From Hygrocybe punicea (lineage: Eukaryota; Basidiomycota; Agaricomycetes; Agaricales; Hygrophoraceae), in NCBI GenBank assembly GCA_963556145.1, contig OY744469.1, positions 6,668,767-6,732,766 on the forward strand: DNA of 64,000 bases, given 5' to 3'. A program made the position numbers and the translations under genes. Below are positions 1 through 10,589 of the stretch, piece after piece. A model generated the notes under the pieces. That model had not been told where the DNA came from. It worked only from the letters and a program-made list of their open reading frames with translations, and ran no database searches. Position 1 is the first letter of the stretch. The number at the start of each line of letters is the position of its first letter.

Positions 1-441
1 TAGGGCCAGTCTCGCAGTTACTTCAGCCTGTTTGCGCTTTTTTTCAGCATCTTTTTGTCGTTTTGTTTCAACCAGGTTTTTTTTGTGTTCTATCATTGTT
101 TCACGATGTTTCTTCTCAATCTGGCTAGCATCCAGCACCTGAGCTTCTTTGAGAATAAAAGTATGGTCGTCTTCTTGGAATTTTGCATCCATGAAGGCCT
201 GTGTTCCATTTTGAGTAAAAGCCAGCTGATCGGAGAAGTGTTTGACCATCATGTTTGGATTCATATGAGCGTTTTGGCGCCAGGTACCAAGCGCACCTTC
301 ATTTGCATCATTTGTTGATGGCATGAAGCCCAGATTGCACTTGAAAGGAGTTGCCAGATCAATTGCACCACAAATTTCGAATTCAGAGGTAAACCATTCC
401 CATGTCACCAGGGCGCCTTCGAAAAATGCAACGAGCAGCGG

Positions 442-1199
442 TAGTGATGGGTAGGTTTGGTTCTGGACCAAGGTTCGGACCTGAACCAAACTGAACTGAA
501 CCTGAATTAGGGTTCAGGTTCAAGCTTCAGCCTGAACCAAACCTGAGGTTCAGTTCAAGGTTCAGGCAGGGGGAAAATTCTGTGAATCTGGTTCAAACTG
601 GTTCGAACCAGAACCTAAACTTTAACAAATGTGATATAATTTTGCCTAATTTTCAGAAGAAACATGATCACTTTTCTCTTGTTGTAGCTAACAACTTCCT
701 GTTAAATCCTGCACTCTACCTCAGGGGGTTTGAGCCCTGGATTTGTCAGGGATAAGTTGGGATAAGTTGTATAATATCTGAGGATTATGCCAAGGTAAGC
801 CTCAAGTATGTGTGATGTATTATATTATCATTATTTTTAAGTATTACAGCTGCAATATTGAAGCTGATAAGCTTAATTTCCTGATCATTTTAGCTTTAAG
901 TGATACAAATGTACAGTACTACAGACAATTTGCTGCTAAAGGAACCTTTTTCATGCTATATAACTACAAGGCATAAAATAAAGGCCTTTATACTGAATAA
1001 AAATGTAATCTGGCCCTATGATACACTTACAGGTTTGGTTCAGGGTTCAGATCAGGGTGAACCTGAACCGAACCTGTTTGAACCTGAACCTAAGGTTCAG
1101 TTCAAGGTTCAGCGTATTGACTGAACTGAACCTTAGGTTCGGTTCAAGGTTCGGATTTTTTTGGCCTGAACTGGACCGAACCGAACCTGTCCATCACTA
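442..1199. mobile_element. hAT-like non-autonomous element A (758 bp)
   Basis: The ends are TAGTGATGG and CCATCACTA, followed inward by related AGGTTYGGTTC sequence. Both sides carry the exact 8-bp direct repeat AGCAGCGG (434-441 and 1200-1207). An 8-bp duplication and a YARNG-type terminus are the hAT signature. No transposase is present. Both subterminal regions (about 450-600 and 1030-1190) are packed with GGTTCAGGTT-like motifs in both orientations, which could be transposase-binding repeats. The interior is AT-rich. Confidence 0.85.
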
Positions 1200-1533
1200 A
1201 GCAGCGGCTTGAGATAAGGGAGATCAGGCAGCATCCCGAGGACTGCATACACTGCTGCAGGGTCATGCCAAGGCTTGCTGTCGAGTGAACCAGATGTATA
1301 CAATGCATCTGATGCCGCCAAAAGATCCGGTGCAGCAATGACTCACCAAATATCGGACTTGAGATTCGAGTGCAAAGGTCCTAGATCCAGAATGTTGGTG
1401 CATTCAGTACCTTGCCTGTGGACTGAGCGCATGTACGGATGAGTCACCAACTGAGCATAGAGAACCAGAACGGCCAGTTCTGTCAAAGTGGGAGGATCTT
1501 GCAAGGCCTTATACACATTCAGTTCCATGTGGT

Positions 1534-2406
1534 TAGGGATGCCCACAGGTTTGGGTCAACCCGCGGTATTACCAAAATGGGTTGTGCGGGTACGGGTAGG
1601 GTGTTTGGTTTCGTCACCCGTGACCATACCGTGACCCGTACCCGCGGTTTGGCGGTGTGTCACGGGTTCATCACACAACCACCACAACCACCTCGACGGC
1701 TACGACCAAGGGCGAGCGAGCGCGTGGTGACCAGACGACCGACCGGAACAGTCAAAGGAAGGAGCAGGGAAGCAGCTGGGGGGTGGTGCTCCCACTTCCC
1801 GGCCTAGGTAAGTCTCAATTTCTGAAGTAATGAACTGTAGCTAACTATGCCATGACAACAACAACAACAGCATGGGGCAACAGCATGCAACAACAACAAC
1901 GCGTGCCCCTCTCGTCCACCTCACGGACAAGCAACAACGACGACGCGCCCCCTCTCGTCCACCTCGTGGACACGCAACAACAACAACAACGTGTCCCCCG
2001 GCCCAGGCCTTTGTCCACCTCGCAGACACGCGACAACGACGCATCCACCTCGCGGACACGCAACAGCGACGACAACGACGCGTCCCCCTCTCGTCCCCCT
2101 CTTGTCCACCTCGCAGACGTGCTACAACGCGTCTGACGGCACATGCCCCCCTCGTTCCCATGTTGATCACCTCGCGGACAAGCACGTCGCGTCAATTGAC
2201 GCCGGCGCTGCATCTGCGAGGTTGCAGAGTGGAACGGGGGCTGTGGTGGACGGCAGGACGCGACGGTACACCACAGGTAAGGTGTACCGTCGTGACCCAT
2301 GGATGTTCGGGTGTGGTGTGGGTCAAAACCACCCCAGGTAAGGTGTTCACGGGTACGGGTGCGGTGTTGGCCGTGCCAACCCGTCACGAACCCGTGGTCA
2401 TCCCTA
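1534..2406. mobile_element. hAT-like non-autonomous element B (873 bp)
   Basis: The ends are TAGGGATG and CATCCCTA, flanked by the exact 8-bp duplication CATGTGGT (1526-1533 and 2407-2414). Subterminal regions repeat CGGGTACGGGTA-like motifs. The centre (about 1850-2200) is a GC-rich, triplet-biased minisatellite. A palindromic block centred on GTCAATTGAC (2191-2200) sits near the right end. Long open frames inside (for example 1872-2417) come from the repeats and are not genes. Confidence 0.85.
1850..2165. repeat. Internal minisatellite of element B
   Basis: Degenerate repeats combine (CAA)n/(CGA)n runs with units like CCACCTCGCGGACACGCAAC. Roughly six or seven partial copies are visible. 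It lies wholly inside hAT-like element B. Confidence 0.7.
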
Positions 2407-3829
2407 CATGTGGTTGAAGTTGCGTTTCTCCTTTTGGTCGCGCACAAGCCCAAGGAATGAAGTAGAAATTTGAGGATTTCGGCTGCAGCATCGCAGTGTG
2501 ATTGGTAGTGGGTATTGTTGGTGGGGGAAATTTGGTTGAACTAGAACCCTTGACCTTCTGGAAGTAGTGCCGATGCAAATCCTGATGTCCTTTCTTGTCA
2601 TCCTTATTGTTGAATAGCGCTCCTCCCAGACTGGCAGTTTTGACCCCTCCTCATGTGGTGACTTCCAAAGCTTGACGTACAGTGGCATCAGCAGCATCAG
2701 ATATTGAAGAAAGTCTCAATGTAGCATCATTGTCCTTGTTTGCCAATAAAATTGGACCAGCAATGTCATTGTCAGACCACCAGCACATCATTGAAGAGTT
2801 CCCACCCTTGACCGAGTTCAGTTCCTTGTGCATTGAACAGCCAACCCAGAAAAAGAGATCAATTTCATGCTGTTCAGATTCCAGAAGCTGGTTGAACCAT
2901 TCCTGTCCAAGTTGAAGTGCAAGATCTTCCATCATCTTTGTGTTTGCTGCAGCCTGCTTCTCACTGGAAAGATTCTCCCATTGCACTGAACCTCCAATGC
3001 TTGCAAGCTTTTGGCTCTCAGCTTCAGAAAGCACAGCTCGAAGTTTGGAGAACGACATGGATATTATTTGATCATAACCAAGTGCCCTGTGACTGGAATC
3101 TCTTTTCCATTCCTCCATCAGCCATACTGTTTTATTTTGGTCATTTGCATGGTCGCCATTGACACCATTGAGTTTACGAGCAAAGTCATCAAGGTCAAAT
3201 GATAGCTGGCCTCGTTGAGCCAGTGGGCTTCAATTGAAGGAGGATGAGACCCCAGCAATATGATGCTTCCAGTTTGTCAATTGAGTCTCGCTGATGTGGT
3301 CAATGGTTGATGTGACTGAGAGAAATCGGACATGATGTGATGGTGCAGAGTTGTCGTTTGGTAAGTAGGAGGATGCCTTGAGGGTAATGTGTTGAGATTC
3401 GTAGTTTATGTTTCGATGTGAGGTACCATCCCCACTAGCCGTCAACCCTAAGAACAAACTGTTAATCAACGAGTTGAGTACATGAATGATGGAATTGTCT
3501 CGCCTTCTGTCTGCGACATTTCATAGCCCAATTGGATGCGTGATGCAATGCCGCCTTCAATGAGTGCATGCTGAACAGTACATCTACTCATGATGTTTGA
3601 GACCTTCACTCCAACTGCTTTGGAAATCACACGAATGACATTTCCGACAGATTTCCGGTGGAGTGGTTGTGCCTGACAGATCATGTGACCAGTACCTTAG
3701 TCAGTAGCAGTTCCCGATGTAGTAGACAGTTCTTCCTTCCTATCCAGATCCACCTTTCCCTTGAGTCCCATGTGAGCCCCCGAGAGGTCCCTCAGGACCT
3801 CTCCAATGTGGTGATGAGAGTGTTTTTCG

Positions 3830-5080
3830 ACCCATGCCTCCCTTTTTTTCTCTTGGATTCCCACTCCTTACGATTTTCTCGTGAGACAACTCTTTTCGGC
3901 CTCACCACCCCCTGCTGCACAGCTGGAATTTTCTCTCAATTCTCGGCCATATGATACTCGAGCTACCCCCAGTACTCTCGTTCAACCCACCATGCCCCAT
4001 GTCACCTCAAGAGCACTGTCAACCCCGTTTTTTGACACCTCAAGACCCACCGGCATTTTGCCACGTCATCACTTTTGACCCCCCATTTTTTCGTGTAACC
4101 AGGCTCCACCTGCATTCACCCAAACCCCCACACTCATGCTCGACGACCCAGTGTTCCAGTTCTGCCCAAACAAACCCCCGTCGCCATCCAAGCTAAGTGC
4201 CCTGTGTCCTGCCACGTCACCACCATCGGACCCACGTTTTTCGTGCACCCCAACCCCACACAGACCCATTTGACCTCCCATGCCCTTGTTCAACTGGCCA
4301 GGAGCCCCCGTTCCCCTCCATTGCACCAAACAAGCCCCCACCATCATTTTCAGACACCTGGGCCACGCGCCACGTCACCATCACGCAGCGCCATTCTGCC
4401 AACATACCCTGGACTGACTCACAAAGTTCGCGGCCCACCCGTTCACCATCCTGGAGCACCCCACCTCACTCCAATACCATGAATGGACCGTGCCCACCGT
4501 TCCCAGACCCCCACCACATTCTGCCACATCACCACCCCCCTGCCGGAATCTTGCAGCATACCTGGCTCCGCAAGCCCTGGTTCAGCTCCCCACGACCTCG
4601 TTCTCAACTCCAGCAACTGCCCCAGACCCGTAGGGACCCAAATGAGTCGCCTCAGCCCCCTGCACGCCCTCATTCAATGCTGTACATCCCCTGTCGACCC
4701 CCGTGATCCCTTCGTGTGATATGCCAACCCCTCACGTCGAGATACGGTGCCCTTATCAGTACAACCCTATGCCCCCATCATTTATTATAGCTTTTATTAC
4801 AGCCTCATTCCCCGTTCCCCCTATCTACTGGACATCAACTACGATCTACCTACGAGCTGTCACCACACTCCGTCCACACACCTGTTCACCCAGTTTCCAC
4901 CAACACCGTTACATTTTTGACCACCGACTTTTGCACTGCGCCAGGCACTTGCTGGACAATTCGCATTTTTGGATCTTGCGTTGTGAGCCCTAACCCTTGC
5001 GAGGGAGGCATTTGGAGAGTTTGAGTTTGGAGAGGAGTTCTATAGAGTCTGGTCATCTACTGCCTCCTGCGCAAGGACGA
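3830..5080. other. C-rich spacer inside the inverted-repeat element
   Basis: The plus strand is strongly C-rich (CCCACC, CACCCC runs), with few G residues up to about 4930. Several overlapping open frames exist on both strands, but all are proline- or glycine-rich artefacts of composition. No gene is recognised. Confidence 0.5.
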
Positions 5081-5349
5081 TTTCCCGCTTCATGATATAA
5101 GGCCACGGCAAGTGATTCCAATCGCATTGGCCCTGGAAAGAAATATACCCAATGAACTAGACTTTATCAATGCTTATGTGGAACCGATAACGAACAAGGC
5201 CACCATGCCTCAAAAATACGACAGATACCTTGGGAAAATGTCAAATGCAGCATGTATGTGCAAGTAATCTCAACTCATGATGAACTTGACCCAAAAAGTC
5301 CAATGGTATTTGACATGACCATGCTTACCTTTATTCCCTAGACAAGAGA

Positions 5350-6180
5350 ATGCTTGTGATAGATGAAATATCAGGAATGCTGGACCATTCATCTGTGTGT
5401 CAAAAAGTAATTGAAATGTCAAAAAACCTGATCATCCCACTGCACCCTGACCTTCAACAATATGCACTTAATTTGCTCTGGAATCTCACACCTATCAGCC
5501 AAGTACGTTTACTCTGTTGTGTCTGGGCAACCCAGTGGTGGGGAGACAGTCCTGGCAATGCACAATACTGCTTTATTCTAACAGAATATGAGTCAATGTT
5601 GCTTTATTGCACACTTCGCCACGAGGATGGTATTCCTGAAAGGTCCAAAGCAATCGACAATCTTGATTGTTGGTTTCATGAGCTGAACCCTGAGCCTCCA
5701 TTTCCCATTCTCACTCAAGCTTGCCTTAGCTATCAAGCGCTTGGACCTGGTATTTCGGACCGACTTGTCATCATTCCCTCAACTGCACGTCAACAGGATA
5801 TGGCTTGGAGATTTGGCCACAGGCGACAGATGCTCATGGACAGCACCTTTGGCGTTTGCTCTAGCTGTGTTCTTGTCTTCTTTCTCATGGTCATCGACAA
5901 TCAGAATGTTGGTATACCTGTGGCAACCATCATGTTTATGCCCAAAAAGGATGCAAAATCAGGCCACACCTCATATGATGGCCCACTACTCTCAGAGCTC
6001 TTGAAATGATGGAAAGTTGCAATGGGAACCAACTCCAAGGGTAAAGAATTTGATATTCAAGTTGAAAACACTGACAACGATACCCGCGAACGATTTGGAC
6101 TTCAACAGAATTGGGTTGATGTCTTCTTGCTGCTCTGTATGTTCCATTCCTGGCAGACATGGCACAATGGTATGAATTGA
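5350..6180 (+). pseudogene. MULE-like transposase remnant
   Basis: The frame from 5350 to 6009, continuing in frame beyond the TGA at 6007-6009 to about 6180, resembles the MULE transposase core. DSTFGVCSSCVLVFFLMVID fits the pattern DGTFG...V.....D that holds the first catalytic Asp. A later NTDNDTRERFG followed by LLLCMFHSW fits the region around the second acidic residue. The protein is short for a MULE transposase (usually over 600 residues), has no SWIM zinc finger and is interrupted by at least one stop, so it should be inactive. It sits centrally in the inverted-repeat element and presumably once mobilised it. Confidence 0.65.
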
Positions 6181-6389
6181 TGTCTTCGCTGTATACCGAA
6201 GGGTGATGCTCGCATAACTCTCTACATACCATATATTTTAAAAATGTACATACAGAGAATGATAGCCCTTAGAACATAGACAAATTTTCCCTCTCAAATT
6301 ATGCAATTTTGGTGAAGTATTTCATCAGTTATTTTATTTTTCAAAAGGTCACAACTTTTGAAAACAGCAAAAAATATTTAATACTAAAG

Positions 6390-6660
6390 GGGGTTGAAAA
6401 GATAGGGTGGGGAGAGAAAGGGGAAGGGGAAAGCAGGAGAGGAGGGAAGGGGGGGAGTGAGGGTGAGGGGAAGGGGAAAGTGGGAGGGGAGGGGGAGGTG
6501 AGAAGGGAGGGTGAAAGGGGAGGCAGAGGGAGGGGGAAACGAGGGGCAGAGGGAGGGGGAAACAGGGGGCAGAGGGAGGGGGAAACGGGAGGCAGAGGGA
6601 GGGGGAAACGGGGGAGGCAGAAGGAGGGGGGGCAGAGGGGAGACGGAGAGGGTGGCGGTC
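6390..6660. repeat. Purine-only strand with 22-24 bp G-rich repeats
   Basis: The plus strand is almost entirely A and G for about 270 bp. From about 6510 to 6625 a unit like GGGCAGAGGGAGGGGGAAAC repeats about five times. The four-run G tracts could fold as G-quadruplex or triplex DNA. Open frames on both strands here are composition artefacts. Confidence 0.75.
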
Positions 6661-6698
6661 CGTCCTCGCTCGTGGTCCGCACTTGCTGCCGCCGCTAG

Positions 6699-6795
6699 TT
6701 GCTGTCATTGCCATTGCCATTGCCATTGCCATTGCCATTGCCATTGACATTGACATTGCTGTTGACATTGCTGTTGCTGCTGCTGCCACTGCTGT
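6699..6795. repeat. (CATTGC)n hexanucleotide repeat
   Basis: About ten to sixteen units of CATTGC and variants (CATTGA, TGTTGC) run together. Confidence 0.85.
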
Positions 6796-7889
6796 TGTCG
6801 TCATCCCTCGTCGTCACCGTAGCTACTTAGCATACGACTGTTAGTAAAAAATGAATCATGAAATAAACTCACAAAGCGGCGGGGGTGGGTGCACATCCCT
6901 CCGCCGCGTCCGGTTCTTGCATGCGTTGCTGCTGCTGCCGCCATGGTCGCTGCTGTTGCACTGGGCATTGCTGTTGGGGTCCAGCCTCCTTTCCGGGTGC
7001 AGGGCGTTTGGATGTGGGGGGTCCTCATTTGGCATTGGCGTTGACATGGAATGTGGGACAATATTAGAAGAAAAGAATCAAAACAAAACAAAAATCCATA
7101 CCTGGGCAGCAGGGGTGGGCACACCACCATCCCGCTGCATCTGTTTTACTGCCTTTCCCATCATTCCTGTCTCCTCCCCGTTTGCTTGCATTGCGGTCAT
7201 CTGGGGGCTGTTGCTGGCCATTGGGTGTCCCTTGCCGTCTATGCTGCTTTCGGCCACATCCTCTTCATTGTGGATGTTGAGGGCACGTGGGCATGGGCAT
7301 TGTAGGTAATAGTCAGTAACACATTATAAAAACAAAAACAGCGATAGAAAAACATACCAAAGGGGGGTGGGCACATCACCACCCCCTCCATAGCCACCTG
7401 TGTTCATCCAGGTCATGAAGTTGCTGTTGTTGCTGTTGCCATTGGCGTTCCTGTTCCTGTCCCTGTTCCCGTTTCCCCGGTCTCGGTCCCATTTGCATTC
7501 CCATTCTGGCGTGGACGTTGGAGAGGTACCGAGGTACCTCTCCGGGGGCTCACACAGGACTCGAGAGGAAGTCTGGCTGGGATGACTGGATGGGATGGAT
7601 CAACTGACTACTACATCGGGAACTGCTACTGACTAAGGGACTGGTCACGTGATCTGTCAGGCACAACCACTCCAACGTGGATGGGGCATGGGCGTGCTTC
7701 ATGAAGTTGGCAGGGTGTGGGCGTTTGGTGTTGTGTTTGCACATTCATGCCTTTGTTGATGATCATGTGACGTGTTGGTGCTGTATGCAATACAATAAAT
7801 ATGTAATATGAAGAACTAAATAAAAGAACTAAATAAAGAAATAAATATATTGCAGGCAGGGTGAGAACTTATGAGCAATCCTAGCCAGT

Positions 7890-7975
7890 TTGAGAAAAGG
7901 TTGTGTAGACAAGTGGTTATAGCTGTGTATGTGATTTGTTAAAGTCTTGGGTTCAATCCCAGGAATGGGCACTTT
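7890..7975 (+). mobile_element. tRNA-like SINE head (Pol III boxes)
   Basis: A candidate A box (AGACAAGTGG, 7907-7916) and a near-perfect B box (GGTTCAATCCC, 7950-7960) are spaced as in a tRNA. The B box lies in a stem-loop that pairs CTTGG with CCAGG. The remaining tRNA arms do not fold cleanly. A short A/T-rich tail with AAT repeats follows. This suits a tRNA-derived SINE 5' end better than a working tRNA gene. Confidence 0.4.
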
Positions 7976-8034
7976 TTCATTCAAATAATAATAACAACCA
8001 CAAATCATGAAGCTACACCTGGAAGAAACACTCC

Positions 8035-8300
8035 ACCTGGACTCCACATGGATTCCTTGTGGACTTCAATTAGGTGGAGTCCTGATTCTCCTCAAAAGTC
8101 CTCCAGAGTCCACCATGTGGACTGGACTTTAGGTGGACTCCACATGGACTTTAGGTGGACTTTAGGTGGATGAAAAAATGTCAATTTGGCTGTGAGTCCA
8201 CATAAAGTCCAACTTCAGTCCACCTAAAGACCACTAATAGTCTGGATGCAGTCCATCTATAGTCCACCTAAAGTCCATGTGGACTTTAGGTGGATCCCCG
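8035..8300. repeat. Self-complementary AGTCCACCTAAAGTCCA repeat cluster
   Basis: Many copies of GTGGACTTTAGGTGGACT and its complement alternate in both orientations. The left half mostly carries one orientation and the right half the other, so the whole block can fold back on itself. Confidence 0.8.
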
Positions 8301-8462
8301 GCTTAGTGACAAGTGCTCTCTTTTTCACCTGATTCTTCACTGCCTTACTGTGCTCGGTTGCAAAGTGTTCACCGTCTTTCTTACTGATGAATTGTGACTA
8401 ATGCCATGTCATTGCTATATGTATTTTAAACATGATATGTCCATGGTTGTTCAGCTCAGGGA

Positions 8463-8770
8463 TTAGAAGAAAAAAAACATAAATCCAAACATTGATATAC
8501 CAGCGCGAACATTGGCACAGAGACACTCCACTGCAGAGCTGAGTTGTGTCAGTGACAGCATATGGGCATGTACGTATACGAGACCGATCATAACGAATGT
8601 GATCAGGAACACCCATGTCGTTGGAAGGGCCCTTGGAGTTTGGGAGGGTGGCAAAGACGTGGATGGTGTTGAGGAGCCAGCTGATGGGGGTTTGGGTGTT
8701 GCCGTTGCCGTTGCCATTGCCAGTATTCTTGAAGCCAGCATTTGAGTTCAGGTGCACCTGCACCTGGGTG
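8463..8770 (-). pseudogene. Out-of-frame C-terminal remnant of the DUF262 gene
   Basis: Past the stop at 8771, other frames still encode pieces expected at the family C-terminus: APELKCWLQ-like sequence, then FLITFVMIGLVYVHAHMLSL followed by TQLSSAVE. At least two frame changes separate them, one near a (GGCAAC)n run. This shows the gene was longer and has been truncated. Confidence 0.45.
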
Positions 8771-9813
8771 TCAGTGGGCTTTGAATGCAAGGAAGGCAAT
8801 GGAGGCAAGGCACGGCCCCCAGTCGAGGTAACCGTCGAAACCGTGTTGACAGAGGATGTCTTTTTGGATTTCATGGATGAGGGAGGGCCAGCGGCTGGTG
8901 ATAGCTTGCATGTGTTCTGGTGGAGTGGGATGGGGGGGGTCAGTTAGAGAGCATGAAAGACAGTAAATGAACCTGCTGGAGTCAATGCTATGCCGAGTTG
9001 GATGCGCTAGTTGTGGCATGAGAGAAGGTGGGGAAGAGAAAGAGAAAAGTGACCAACCTGGAATATCTCACATTCTTGGTCACCGGTGAGATTCTCATAT
9101 TCGACACAGACTATTTGTTTGTTTGAAAAGAGCTTCTTGTATTGATCCAGGAGGAGCTTACGGGACTGGCCTGGGGCTGGCTTGTACCACAGCTTTTGGT
9201 TGGTGAAGCTGAGAATTGGAAGTTGGGTTATGAGATTATAATCAAGTGCAGGAGGGGATGCACAAATCCTTGTCTTTTGAGGATATTGATGTGGTGGGCA
9301 TTTGCAGTGAGTAAATTTTGAGATGAGATGAGAATATTTGTGTGCATGCTTACGGGGAATCTGCACAGCAGTGGTGAGCTGCGATGTTATATAGAAATGG
9401 AGATAGCCAAGGATGTACCATTCTGTCAAGAAATCTTTGTAGATCCAGGGCGATCAATGTTGGGTAATCAAGGAAGATTGGTGGAGAACAGACCTTTGGA
9501 TAGATGTGAGTCTCTGTTTGCTGTCAATGCAAGTGCGTCTCTCGTCGCCATCATCAGTAGATGAGACAGCTGAGTGTGCAGATCTCAGAGAGGGGGTTGA
9601 GTGAGAAAGTGGGAGACGGACCAAATATGATTGGTGGGATGTAGTAATTGTGGAGCAAAGAATCTATGAGACCTGTTTGTTTTGTCTCTGGCCAGACAAC
9701 CTCTGTGAGATGTAAGTGGGTGAGTGGGTGAGCGGATGAAAGCACAAAAAGTGTTCTACCTTGCTGGTATTCTCAACAATCTGATCTAAACGATCTGGCA
9801 CCATGGAAGACAT
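8771..9813 (-). CDS. DUF262 (GmrSD N-terminal-like) protein, early stop
   Basis: Nine exons fit splice signals and frame: 9813-9760, 9700-9622, 9569-9494, 9434-9419, 9360-9354, 9273-9264, 9208-9058, 9006-8973 and 8916-8771. They give 190 residues; the introns are 51-80 bp. The product has VVWPETKQTGLIDSL, the hallmark IDSKQRLTSI (residues 59-68; family form DGQQR, fungal form DGKQR), KLFSNKQIVCVEYENL and RIQLGIALTPAEHMQAI. DUF262 is the nucleotide-hydrolysing half of bacterial GmrSD-type restriction enzymes. Mushroom genomes hold many stand-alone copies of unknown role. The Gly-to-Ser change in the motif is unusual. The frame closes at 8771, just after GYLDWG, where relatives continue with a linker and a helical C-terminus; remnants of that part follow out of frame. 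Confidence 0.7.
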
Positions 9814-9839
9814 GTCTCAGCTCAACTAGGGAGGTAGCT

Positions 9840-9960
9840 TGCAGGACTGTCTGGGTGCTGGCTTAGGTGAAGCGGCGTGAGAATTGAAATTAAGCAAGTG
9901 TTGAGGGCCCGACAACAAGGGGACACACGAATCTTTGTCTTTTGTGGCCATCTTTCAGCG
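9840..9960. repeat. Partial diverged duplicate of DUF262 exon 6-7 region
   Basis: The stretch with GTGAAGCGGCGTGAGAATTG and AATCTTTGTCTTTTG matches, with many changes, the plus-strand sequence at about 9165-9280 (GTGAAGCTGAGAATTGG, AATCCTTGTCTTTTG). It lies immediately upstream of the DUF262 start, in the same orientation. It is probably the stub of a tandem copy. Confidence 0.45.
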
Positions 9961-10156
9961 ATGATGAAGGATCACATGATCATTGGCCATGTGAGCATTT
10001 TTTTGATCTTGTTAGATTTTTTTTGTACACCAAATTCTTTGCCATGTGTAAGATTTTTATTTTATTTTTATTTTATTTTGAGAATCTGTCTTTTCTTGCC
10101 ATGTGAGCATTTTTGGTTTCTATTTCCCTTTTTTGCCTTGGATTACGACTTTTTTA

Positions 10157-10298
10157 TTATTGAAATCAATTTATATTATTGAAATTACATTTTTATTATT
10201 GAAATCACATTGTTATAATTGAAATCACGTTTTTATTATTGAAATCACGTTTTTATTATTGAAATCACGTTTTTATTATTGAAATCACGTTTTTATTC
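10157..10298. repeat. 20-bp tandem repeat, about seven copies
   Basis: The unit is ATTGAAATCACGTTTTTATT. The last four copies are identical and the earlier ones diverged. Confidence 0.9.
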
Positions 10299-10589
10299 TG
10301 GTTTTCTGGTTTATTTTATTTTTGTCCAATGAGGGCCCTCATATATCCGGAGACCAAATAGTCTGAAATTCTGCCCTCACAATAAAATCCACAGATATTG
10401 ATTCAGAAATTTGTGTCATTTTCTCTGTTCTGAATACATGTACACAATGGGTGACTTTCTATAAGGATTAAAATATGATTTACAAGAAAAATAGAATTTT
10501 TTGATCACAGCCACACTATAATGTTTCGTGTTGCATAAACCACAACACCAAAATGTAGATAATAATAATAATAGTTTTATATAACAAGA

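Larger units (their letters stand above)
1..3659 (-). pseudogene. Dispersed Agaricomycete gene family member, broken by insertions
   Basis: Coding blocks run leftward from about 3659 to the window edge. The N-terminal part (3659-3230) has DGTSHRNINYESQHITL. The middle part (3118-2651) has DLFFWVGCSMHKELNSVKGG. The C-terminal part (about 2580-2415, 1525-1208 and 441-1) ends in a Lys/Glu-rich coil. I recall this block order from many unnamed proteins repeated in mushroom genomes; I know no domain name or function for it. Two hAT-like elements (442-1199 and 1534-2406) interrupt it. If each element plus one target duplication is ignored, the reading frame continues exactly through both points, so the gene was probably intact there when they landed. 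Its 5' end is cut at about 3659 by the inverted-repeat element to the right. Other frame changes show further decay. Confidence 0.6.
3659..7674. mobile_element. Long-inverted-repeat element, MULE-type remnant (about 4.0 kb)
   Basis: A block at 3659-3820 reappears inverted at 7510-7674. Both start TGGAGTGGTTGTGCCTGACA when read inward, and similarity extends about 150 bp with small indels. A plus-strand MULE-like transposase remnant lies between them, which suits Mutator-like elements with long terminal inverted repeats. I found no matching 8-9 bp target duplication, so the exact borders are uncertain. The left border coincides with the point where the minus-strand dispersed gene is cut. Confidence 0.6.

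Noticed and set aside
1852..2453. Several long overlapping frames on both strands.
   Set aside because: They come from CAA/CGA-type triplet repeats inside hAT-like element B.
4069..4719. Proline-rich frames up to 169 codons.
   Set aside because: Composition artefacts of a C-rich tract; no conserved block in any frame.
6309..6804. Gly/Arg/Glu-rich and Pro/Ser-rich frames of 110-150 codons.
   Set aside because: Artefacts of the purine-only strand and hexanucleotide repeat.
7890..7975. A functional tRNA gene.
   Set aside because: Only the T arm folds; the acceptor and anticodon arms do not pair.
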